From NCBI GenBank assembly GCA_905192935.1, contig CAJJMX010000023.1, forward strand, positions 1 through 13,807: DNA of 13,807 nucleotides, in the 5' to 3' direction. Shown here one piece after another: positions 1 through 5,970 of this stretch (the stretch's first letter is position 1; the number at the start of each line of letters is the position of its first letter). The stretch comes from an uncultured Mailhella sp. GTDB taxonomy: Bacteria > Desulfobacterota > Desulfovibrionia > Desulfovibrionales > Desulfovibrionaceae. Both the position numbers and the translations under genes were made by a program. Below the pieces are notes generated by a model. The model was not told the origin of the DNA. It did not search any database and worked only from the letters and a program-made list of their open reading frames with translations.

Positions 1-1
1 T

Positions 2-58
2 TTCAATGTGGACGGGAGCCTGAACAACTCCGTCTTATCGAAAAGGTGTTTTTTTTAG
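2..58 (+). CDS. possible C-terminal tail of a gene entering from the left edge
   Basis: The frame starting at base 2 is open from the window edge and ends at a TAG at 56-58, giving 18 codons that end in Lys-Arg-Cys-Phe-Phe. A plus-strand hairpin with a T-rich tail begins 19 bases later, which is what one expects behind a gene ending here. The fragment is too short to assign a family. Another plus frame is also open through this stretch, so the reading frame is not certain. Confidence 0.22.
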   Translation, partial: FNVDGSLNNSVLSKRCFF

Positions 59-76
59 GTATAACCGTTTTGTGTT

Positions 77-105
77 CCACCCGCTTAGCGGGTGGGTTTC
101 TGTTT
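77..105 (+). terminator. hairpin with T-rich tail, probable plus-strand terminator
   Basis: CCACCCGC (77-84) and GCGGGTGG (88-95) form a perfect 8-bp stem around a 3-base loop, followed by GTTTCTGTTT. The T-tract is interrupted. The hairpin would end transcription of whatever gene enters from the left edge. A subterminal hairpin of an IS200/IS605-type element end is an alternative, but no transposase is visible. Confidence 0.5.
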
Positions 106-144
106 CGGTCGCTTCCGCTCCCTCAACTGCCTAAAGGCCATACA

Positions 145-174
145 GAAAACCGGCCTCCGGGGGAGGAGGCCGGT
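145..174 (-). terminator. intrinsic terminator of the gap-pps operon
   Basis: ACCGGCCTCC (149-158) and GGAGGCCGGT (165-174) form a perfect 10-bp GC-rich stem with a 6-base loop. Read on the minus strand the stem is followed directly by TTTT, then CTG. It lies about 120 bases beyond the stop codon of the PEP synthase gene and is the only hairpin there with a T-run on that strand. Confidence 0.7.
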
Positions 175-182
175 CGTCTGAG

Positions 183-278
183 AAGGCGGGAGAAACGCCG
201 GACCCGCCTGGAGCAGTTCCCGCCTTTTCGGCAGCGCGCCTGCCCCGGCGCGCGGGCGGGACGCTGGACGCCCCGCCC
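183..278. repeat. stacked GC-rich hairpins between the pps stop codon and its terminator
   Basis: Three further inverted repeats lie side by side: AAGGCGGGA (183-191) with TCCCGCCTT (218-226), GCGCGCC (234-240) with GGCGCGC (247-253), and GGGCGGG (254-260) with CCCGCCC (272-278). With the terminator at 149-174 they would give a chain of four stem-loops at the 3' end of the gap-pps mRNA. They could protect the transcript from 3' exonucleases or be a REP-like intergenic repeat. I see no second copy in the window. Confidence 0.5.
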
Positions 279-291
279 GGACAGGAGAGAA

Positions 292-3200
292 TTACTCTGC
301 GGCGAACTTTTCGCGCTGGACTCTCAGGGCTTCGGCCTGCTCTTCCCAGCTTGCGAATCCTGCCTGCTGCAGGGCATCGAACACCGTGGCGTCCCAGTCC
401 CAGGAGGCGTAGGTCACGGGCTTGTGGAAGGTCCGGCGGAACTCCGCAAGCTTATGACGCGCATCATGCTCGAAGGGCGTGCTGAAGCAGGCGGCAAGCT
501 CCTTGTGCAGACGTCCCACTTCCTCGTCGTACCAGGCGCGGATGTCGGAAGATTCCGTCAGCTTCGCGGCGTCGGCGTAGCCGTGCTTTTCCAGCAGGTC
601 ACGCAGTTTGGCCGCATGCTGACGATGGAGCCACTGGCCGAGACCGGAACTCGGGATGTTCTCCGCCTCCACGGCGGCGAAGTCGGCCTTGGTGCGCATG
701 TAGGTATCGGGGACCACGGAGGCGGAAACGATGCCCGCAATGGCCACCATGCCGCGAAGAATGGCGCTGTTGGCCACGCCCTGACCGCAGAAGCCCACCT
801 TCTTGCAGAACTTCTGACCGGTGAAGATGGTGGTCAGGATGGCCCAGATGACCGCCGGGTCTTCCTCGTCGTAGATGTGCGTAAGTTCCGCGTTGTCGCG
901 GTCCGTGGCAAGCACCATCTGGGTCATGTCGTTGGAGCCGATGGAGAAGCCGTCGAACTCGCTGATGAACTGACGCGCCAGAATGGCGTTGGACGGCAGT
1001 TCCGACATGAGCAGGATCTTGAGTCCGTCCTCGCCGCTCTTCAGGCCATGCACGTCGGCCAGATAGGAACGCATGGAGCGGGCCTGTTCCAGCGTGCGCA
1101 CGAAGGGCAGCATGAGCATGAGGTTCGTGCCGCCGTAGAGCGTGCGGGCGCGCTTGAAGGCTTCGATTTCCCAGTCGTGGATATCGCGGGAAACGCCGCG
1201 GTAACCGAGCATGGGGTTGTCTTCGTTGTGCTCGAACAGACAGCCGCCGAGCAGATTGCGGTATTCGTTGCTCTTGAAGTCCGTGGTGCGGTACACGATG
1301 TCCTTGCCGTAGAAAGCCATGGCAAAGAGCGCCAGATTGCGGCCGAGAGTACGGATATAGTGATCGCGGCCGCTCACATGGCCGTTGCTCACGATGAGCT
1401 GCTCAATCTTTTCAGGGATGCTGCGTACTTCCTCGATTTCCTTGCCGAGATGGGTACGGGCGGCCACGCTGCGGCGTATGGCGCCGATGCGCATGAGCAC
1501 TTCCTGCACGAGAGGCTTCTTGGATGCCGCGGACATGGCGGCCTTCACCTCTTCCTCGGTCACGGTGGAACCGGGCTCATCCGCGCCCATCACCACGCGG
1601 ATGTGGGTACGCAGATCGTCGGAGGTCTGAAGGATTTCCTGATTCATCTCGGCGCGCTGCATGTACTCGGCCATGAGGGCTTCGGCACGGGGCACGCTGG
1701 AGGTATTGGCGTAAAGCGAAGCCATGTCCATAAGCTGGACCACATAGGGCTTGAGCTGCACCTCGGCAAAGGGCGCGAGGACCTGGCCCACGGTTATCTG
1801 CTCGGAAACGCGACGGCTCACCTGATCCTCAAGTTCCGCGAGGCGACGTTCCACAAAGCCTTCCAGCGTGCCGTTGTCGTAGGCTTCCAGCGCGGCGGGA
1901 TGCGCGCCGATGTTGCCCAGCATGAACTCCGCGCGCAGCAGGCCCACTTCAAAGTCGGGCACGTTGCGCAGACGGGAAAGGAACAGCGCCTGATTCACGT
2001 CGGCAAGCACGATGCCCACATGGGTGCGCGTGGCGGGCAGCTTGGAAATGTCCAGTTCGCCGCCCACTTCGCACAGGGGCAAGAGACCGCGATACACAAG
2101 GCCGCGCGTGCCGTCCACGGTCACGGGCATGCCGTCCATGGCGCGCATGGCCAGCGGATTCTGCACGCCGATGACGGCCGCGATGCCGAGCTCGCGGGAA
2201 CTGATGGCCGCATGGCTGGTGTCGCCGCCCACATTGGCGATGATGGCGGAAGCCACGCGCATGCCGGGCACCATGTCGGGGTCGGTACGCTCGGCGGCCA
2301 GGATGTCGCCGGGATGGATGCGATTCAGTTCCAGAGCGGAACGCAGGAAGCGCACCGTGCCCTGACCGGCGCCGCGGGACGCTCCGTTGCCGGAAAGAAG
2401 CACCTCGCCCTTGGCTGCGGCTTCGGGCAGCACTTCCTTGCGACGCATGAAAATGGTGTAGGGATGTTCGTCGAGTTCGGCATTCCAGCGGGTCTCGGGA
2501 CGGGCCTGCACGAACCAGAGACGCTTCTTGTCATCGATGCAGAACTCGGTGTCCATGATGATGCCGCCGTAGGCCCTGCTGATGGCGCGCACGCCCTGAG
2601 CGACTTCAATGGGCTGGTTCTCGCCGAGAGCCCACTGGTTCACCTCGTCCGCGGGCACGGGCTCGATGTGCGTGCCGTCGTCGCCCTCATTGTACACCAT
2701 GCGCACGGTCTTGCGGCCCATGAAGCGCAGTACCACGTCGGTGCCGTCGTCGCGCTGGAAGACGTAAAACTTGTCGGGAGTGACCATGCCGCCCACGATG
2801 GACTCGCCGAGGCCGTAGCTCGAGTCGATGCTGACGAGGTCATTGCGGGTGGTGCCGCGGCAGCCTGTGGCGGTATCGGCGGAAAAGGCGGTACCGGCCA
2901 CCACGGGACGAATCATGCGCATGATGCACACGGAAAGTGCGGTGTTCTCAATGGCCCATTCCTTGCGGGCGCTTTCCGCTATGGAAGGATCGCCTTCCTT
3001 TTCGGCATGGGCCACGGCGTCGAGAATGGCCTCGCGCCGGTAGGTCATGGAACGCAGATTGTAGGCGGAGGCGCAGTCCCAGAGATAGGCTTCAGCCACG
3101 GCGTCCTCGCCGGTGATGTTCAGGAAGGTGTCCTGAAGGCCGGCAAAGGCCTTCTTCCGGGAGTCCTCGCCCGCGGCGGAAGAACGCACGGCCACGGGGA

Positions 3201-3750
3201 ATTCTCCTTCCCCGGCCTCTTCGCACATGTCGCGGTAGGCGCGGCGCACGGCCTCATCCACCTCGGCGGGCAGAGTTATGGACAAAATGGCGGCCTGCAC
3301 CAGCATGGAACGGCGACGAAGCTGGTCGATGTTCTCCTGCGATTCCGCAAAGCCGTGCACGACCTGATTGATGAAGTCGCGCAGACAGGTGCTGGCGCTC
3401 TTTCCTGCGCCGCGTTCACGGATCTCCGCGGCGGCACGGCGCACGAAATTTCCGAAAAATCCGTGATCGGAAGCCACGGCAGGGGAAGCCCAGTCCACTT
3501 CCGCCATGGCCGTATCCACCACGTCGTACACGAGAGAGGCATTCACGCGGCTCTCGTCGAGAACAACGTGGAAGGCCGTGGCGGGAATGGCGCGGAACTG
3601 CGGCGTGCGTATGCCTTCCACGCGGCTGATGAGCGCCGTGTTGTAGTTCTTGCCGCCCACCAGCATTTCCGCAGATTCGCCCATGCGGACGATGTCCGCA
3701 CCGGTCATGATAAAACGGGAGCCAGTTTCATTCATGGTATCCATGCTCAT
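292..3750 (-). CDS. phosphoenolpyruvate synthase-like enzyme, long form (1152 aa)
   Basis: PEP synthase makes phosphoenolpyruvate from pyruvate and ATP through a phosphohistidine, and is a cytoplasmic gluconeogenic enzyme. The order of the three family domains is visible. An N-terminal pyruvate/ATP-binding domain has VRSSAAGED (residues 188-196), GLGES (313-317) and QARPET (415-420). The swivelling domain has TSHAAI with the phospho-acceptor His513. The C-terminal PEP-binding barrel has GLLRAEFM (603-610), YRTTDFKSNEY (820-830), ENPMLG-like NPMLGYRG (845-852), GFSIGSNDMTQ (934-944) and GFCGQG with the catalytic Cys988. E. coli PpsA is about 790 residues. Here roughly 200 extra residues (about 612-815) sit inside the barrel, and about 130 follow the catalytic Cys region. 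ATG at 3750 has GAGG 5 bases upstream; Met3 and Met6 are alternative starts. It lies 65 bp behind gap. The length means a PEP synthase-like paralogue with another acceptor cannot be excluded. Confidence 0.88.
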   Translation of the reverse strand: MSMDTMNETGSRFIMTGADIVRMGESAEMLVGGKNYNTALISRVEGIRTPQFRAIPATAFHVVLDESRVNASLVYDVVDTAMAEVDWASPAVASDHGFFGNFVRRAAAEIRERGAGKSASTCLRDFINQVVHGFAESQENIDQLRRRSMLVQAAILSITLPAEVDEAVRRAYRDMCEEAGEGEFPVAVRSSAAGEDSRKKAFAGLQDTFLNITGEDAVAEAYLWDCASAYNLRSMTYRREAILDAVAHAEKEGDPSIAESARKEWAIENTALSVCIMRMIRPVVAGTAFSADTATGCRGTTRNDLVSIDSSYGLGESIVGGMVTPDKFYVFQRDDGTDVVLRFMGRKTVRMVYNEGDDGTHIEPVPADEVNQWALGENQPIEVAQGVRAISRAYGGIIMDTEFCIDDKKRLWFVQARPETRWNAELDEHPYTIFMRRKEVLPEAAAKGEVLLSGNGASRGAGQGTVRFLRSALELNRIHPGDILAAERTDPDMVPGMRVASAIIANVGGDTSHAAISSRELGIAAVIGVQNPLAMRAMDGMPVTVDGTRGLVYRGLLPLCEVGGELDISKLPATRTHVGIVLADVNQALFLSRLRNVPDFEVGLLRAEFMLGNIGAHPAALEAYDNGTLEGFVERRLAELEDQVSRRVSEQITVGQVLAPFAEVQLKPYVVQLMDMASLYANTSSVPRAEALMAEYMQRAEMNQEILQTSDDLRTHIRVVMGADEPGSTVTEEEVKAAMSAASKKPLVQEVLMRIGAIRRSVAARTHLGKEIEEVRSIPEKIEQLIVSNGHVSGRDHYIRTLGRNLALFAMAFYGKDIVYRTTDFKSNEYRNLLGGCLFEHNEDNPMLGYRGVSRDIHDWEIEAFKRARTLYGGTNLMLMLPFVRTLEQARSMRSYLADVHGLKSGEDGLKILLMSELPSNAILARQFISEFDGFSIGSNDMTQMVLATDRDNAELTHIYDEEDPAVIWAILTTIFTGQKFCKKVGFCGQGVANSAILRGMVAIAGIVSASVVPDTYMRTKADFAAVEAENIPSSGLGQWLHRQHAAKLRDLLEKHGYADAAKLTESSDIRAWYDEEVGRLHKELAACFSTPFEHDARHKLAEFRRTFHKPVTYASWDWDATVFDALQQAGFASWEEQAEALRVQREKFAAE

Positions 3751-3815
3751 AAGGGCCTCGTAGTCATATGTTCCAGGGTATCTCCCTGCGTTCCATTCTC
3801 AAATCGCCGCGGCCG

Positions 3816-4823
3816 CTACGCTTCCAGATGGGAAGCCACGAGACGGATCAGACGGCCGAGCTGATGGGTAAAGCCGGATTCATTGTCATACCAGACCACG
3901 ATCTTGAGCATGGTCTTGTTCATGACGGTGGTGAAGGAAGCGTCGATGGTACCGCCGTGGGTGTCGCCCACGTAGTCTATGGAAACAAGAGGTTCGTCGC
4001 AGTAGCCGAGAGCCTCGTACAGCCAGGTCTCGGAGGCGTACTTGAGGGCGGCGTTGACTTCCTGCGCGGTGACTTCCGTCTTGAGCTCGCAGGTGAAGTC
4101 CACAAGAGAGACGTCGGGAGTGGGCACGCGCAGCGCACCGCCGTTGAGAAGTCCCTTGAGTTCGGGAATGACCAGTCCCACGGCCGCCGCCGCGCCCGTG
4201 GTGGTGGGAATGATGGAGAGCCCCGCCGCACGGCCTCGACGCAGATCCTTCTGGGTGCCGTCGAGAAGGCGCTGGCTCATGGTATAGGAATGGATGGTGG
4301 TCATGAGTCCGTGCAGGATGCCGAACTCGTTGTGCAGAACCTTGACGGCGGGAGCAAGACAGTTGGTGGTGCAGGAGGCGGCGGAAATGACATCATGCTT
4401 CGCCGGGTCGTAAATGTCCTGATTCACGCCCATGACGATGGTGGCATCGGCATCGTTGCAGGGGGCGGAAATGATGACCTTCTTTGCGCCGCAGTTCATG
4501 TGAAGGGCCAGAAGATCACGCTTCCTCAGCGTGCCGGAGGTGTCCACCACGATGTCCACACCGTAGTCGCCCCACTTCCATTCTCCCTTGTCGCAGCGGG
4601 TGATGATGATTTCACGGCCGTCGAGACGGATGCCGTTTTCCGTGGACTCCACCTTGCCGGGGAATCGGCCGTGCACGGAGTCATACTTGAGCAGATACGC
4701 CATTTCCTCGTTGCTCGCGCGGTGACCGTTGATGACGACCACTTCGCACTGGGGAAAAAGGTGCATGACACGAAGCAGATATCTGCCGATGCGCCCAAAG
4801 CCGTTGATGCCTATCCTGATCAT
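3816..4823 (-). CDS. gap: type I glyceraldehyde-3-phosphate dehydrogenase
   Basis: This enzyme interconverts glyceraldehyde 3-phosphate and 1,3-bisphosphoglycerate in glycolysis and gluconeogenesis. The 335-residue length is normal. The N-terminal Rossmann fold shows INGFGRIGR (residues 6-14). The catalytic site has SAASCTTN with nucleophile Cys151 (most homologues have SNASCTTN) and His178 in TTIHSYT. The C-terminal part has RVPTPDVSLVD (232-242) and WYDNESGF (311-318). The Asp that usually follows the second strand and binds the NAD ribose is replaced (ING at 31-33), and the usual Leu-Pro near residue 188 reads Gly-Thr (189-190), so NADP use is possible. ATG at 4823 has AAGGA 7 bases upstream. 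It precedes pps on the same strand, suggesting one operon for pyruvate-to-triose-phosphate flux. A PhoB-like box array lies upstream. Erythrose-4-phosphate dehydrogenase is a less likely alternative. Confidence 0.93.
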   Translation of the reverse strand: MIRIGINGFGRIGRYLLRVMHLFPQCEVVVINGHRASNEEMAYLLKYDSVHGRFPGKVESTENGIRLDGREIIITRCDKGEWKWGDYGVDIVVDTSGTLRKRDLLALHMNCGAKKVIISAPCNDADATIVMGVNQDIYDPAKHDVISAASCTTNCLAPAVKVLHNEFGILHGLMTTIHSYTMSQRLLDGTQKDLRRGRAAGLSIIPTTTGAAAAVGLVIPELKGLLNGGALRVPTPDVSLVDFTCELKTEVTAQEVNAALKYASETWLYEALGYCDEPLVSIDYVGDTHGGTIDASFTTVMNKTMLKIVVWYDNESGFTHQLGRLIRLVASHLEA

Positions 4824-4913
4824 GAGGGAATCCTTTTTTTGACGACCATAAGGCGATCCCGCGTCTCCCCGACGTTCAGGGCTACCTTCGCGACGCCTTG
4901 CTGATGGACGAAC

Positions 4914-4967
4914 ATTACAGCAGACCCGTGACCGCAGCGCGGCAGAATCATGGCAGTTGCGTGACAG
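4914..4967 (-). promoter_or_regulatory. candidate Pho-box array and promoter of gap-pps
   Basis: On the minus strand, CTGTCAC (4967-4961) and CTGCCAT (4956-4950) are 11 bp apart, each matching the E. coli PhoB half-site CTGTCAT at 6 of 7 bases. Weaker copies continue at the same 11-bp pitch: CTGCCGC (4945-4939, 4 of 7) and CGGTCAC (4934-4928, 5 of 7). Eight bases further on is TGTAAT (4919-4914), a 5-of-6 match to the -10 consensus. PhoB-activated promoters place a box over the -35 position about 10 bp from the -10, so the layout fits. The neighbouring regulator is PhoB-like. Binding itself is inference. Confidence 0.5.
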
Positions 4968-4997
4968 CCGTCTTACGAGAACCCTCTTAAAAACAGC

Positions 4998-5033
4998 ATC
5001 GACCCGGGACGGAAAGGAAAATCCCGGGTCGAT
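4998..5033 (-). terminator. perfect 12-bp hairpin, possible minus-strand terminator or attenuator
   Basis: ATCGACCCGGGA (4998-5009) and TCCCGGGTCGAT (5022-5033) are perfect inverted repeats around a 12-base loop. On the minus strand the stem is followed by GCTG and then TTTTT, so the T-run is displaced by four bases and termination may be partial. No T-run follows on the plus strand. The hairpin begins one base after the stop codon of the small ORF at 5035-5106 and lies upstream of the gap promoter candidate. Confidence 0.5.
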
Positions 5034-5034
5034 C

Positions 5035-5106
5035 CTATCCGGCCTCCTGCGGGTGTGGAGCCGGTGTCACCGCCATGCCCGTTGCCACAAAAAGCACGGC
5101 GGCCAT
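5035..5106 (-). CDS. possible 23-codon leader ORF ending at a hairpin
   Basis: An ATG at 5106-5104 opens 23 codons (a hydrophobic start with AAVLFVATGMAV, then a Pro/His/Glu-rich end) and stops with TAG at 5035-5037, one base before the 4998-5033 hairpin. The upstream purine stretch AGAGAACAGA is only a weak ribosome binding site. Its only support is its position between a PhoB-like array and a terminator-like hairpin. It may be a leader peptide, a small hydrophobic protein, or chance. Confidence 0.2.
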   Translation of the reverse strand: MAAVLFVATGMAVTPAPHPQEAG

Positions 5107-5161
5107 TCTGTTCTCTGAGGTTTGGCTGTTCCCTCATGAGAAAGCAGCGTAATAACTCACA

Positions 5162-5201
5162 GTGTCTGCCTGAGGGCAGTTATGTGTCAATTGTGTGACA
5201 G
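5162..5201 (-). promoter_or_regulatory. second candidate Pho-box array
   Basis: Read on the minus strand, CTGTCAC (5201-5195), TTGACAC (5190-5184), CTGCCCT (5179-5173) and CAGACAC (5168-5162) repeat at exactly 11 bp, matching CTGTCAT at 6, 4, 5 and 4 of 7 bases. The strongest pair overlaps the candidate -35 of the response regulator on the other strand, so it could serve autoregulation. In its own direction it points at the small ORF and hairpin. No good minus-strand -10 follows. Confidence 0.35.
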
Positions 5202-5219
5202 TCTTCTCTTTTTTATAAA
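5191..5219 (+). promoter_or_regulatory. candidate promoter of the phoB-phoR pair
   Basis: TTGTGT (5191-5196) and TATAAA (5214-5219) are separated by 17 bp, about 65 bp ahead of the response regulator ATG. The -35 is weak (4 of 6) and overlaps the strongest PhoB-like half-site pair, consistent with a regulator-dependent or autoregulated promoter. Confidence 0.4.
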
Positions 5220-5283
5220 AATATGTCATTCTGCCGAAAGTTGCAGGCTCCGAAGTTTTATTTGATGTGACATTGAGGAAATC

Positions 5284-5967
5284 ATGAGCGAAAGCCTCAT
5301 TCTTGTTGTGGATGACGAACAGGACATCCGGGATCTGCTGGTCTTCAACCTGAAACGCGAAGGCTATGCCACGCTGGAAGCGGCAGACGGCTGCACGGCT
5401 CTGGAACTGGCCCGAAGCCGCAAACCGGCGCTCATTCTTCTGGACGTCATGCTGCCCCGCATGGACGGGCTTGCCGTGTGCCGTGAACTCGGCAAGGACA
5501 GAAGCACGGAACACATCCCCATCATCATGCTCACGGCCCGCGGCGACGACGTGGACCGCATCGTGGGCTTCGAACTCGGCGCCGACGACTATGTGGTCAA
5601 GCCCTTCAACACCCGCGAGCTTCTTCTGCGGGTGAAGGCCATGCTGCGCCGCCGCGCCATCCAGGAAGACGACGATCCTCTGCTGCGCTGTCACGGCGTC
5701 TGCCTCGATCCTCAGGCCCACAAGGTCACCGTGAACGACAAGCCCGTGGAACTTACGGCCATACAGTTCTGCCTGCTGCAGGATCTCATGAAGAACCCCG
5801 GCTGCGTGCGTTCCCGCGAGGAGCTGCTGAGCTCCGTGTGGGACTATCAGTTCGACGGATACGACAGAACCGTGGACACCCATATAAAACGCCTGCGCGC
5901 CCGCCTCGGTGAAGCCGCCGACATCATAGAAACCGTGCGCGGCATAGGTTATCGCTGCAAGGGATAA
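5284..5967 (+). CDS. phoB: PhoB-type (OmpR family) two-component response regulator
   Basis: This is a cytoplasmic transcription factor activated by phosphorylation from its partner kinase. The receiver domain (about residues 4-122) has acidic Asp10/Asp11, phospho-acceptor Asp54 in LLDVMLP, Thr84 in MLTARG and Lys106 in VVKPF. The winged-helix domain (about 130-226) ends with DRTVDTHIKRLRARL (residues 194-208), very close to the DNA-recognition helix of E. coli PhoB, then ETVRGIGYR. At 227 residues the length is standard. ATG at 5284 has GAGGA 4 bases upstream. The kinase gene follows after 3 bp, so the two are cotranscribed. It is divergent from gap-pps, whose upstream region carries PhoB-like half-sites. 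No pst or phoU genes are in the window, so a phosphate-responsive role is inferred from sequence type only; PhoP/SphR-like regulators are close alternatives. Confidence 0.88.
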   Translation: MSESLILVVDDEQDIRDLLVFNLKREGYATLEAADGCTALELARSRKPALILLDVMLPRMDGLAVCRELGKDRSTEHIPIIMLTARGDDVDRIVGFELGADDYVVKPFNTRELLLRVKAMLRRRAIQEDDDPLLRCHGVCLDPQAHKVTVNDKPVELTAIQFCLLQDLMKNPGCVRSREELLSSVWDYQFDGYDRTVDTHIKRLRARLGEAADIIETVRGIGYRCKG

Positions 5968-5970
5968 CGC

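Larger units (their letters stand above)
4824..5283. other. divergent regulatory region between gap-pps and phoB-like genes
   Basis: This 460-bp stretch has no convincing protein gene. It contains, from left to right, the gap ribosome binding site, a possible -10 for gap at 4914-4919, a PhoB-like half-site array (4928-4967), a perfect hairpin (4998-5033), a possible 23-codon ORF (5035-5106), a second PhoB-like array (5162-5201) and the candidate promoter and ribosome binding site of the response regulator. Confidence 0.7.

Noticed and set aside
1..105. End of an IS200/IS605-type element, suggested by the hairpin and short upstream frame
   Set aside because: No transposase motif or matching second end is visible; a gene tail plus terminator explains the sequence as well.
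46..3864. A 1272-codon open frame on the plus strand
   Set aside because: It runs antisense to the PEP synthase gene, whose protein shows all catalytic motifs. The translated product is His/Gly/Ala-rich without any recognisable domain, the usual sign of a GC-rich shadow frame.
3768..4904. A 378-codon plus-strand frame opposite gap
   Set aside because: The GAPDH on the other strand is unmistakable; this frame is its antisense shadow.
5134..5883. A 249-codon minus-strand frame opposite the response regulator
   Set aside because: It is the mirror of the phoB coding frame and has no domain of its own.
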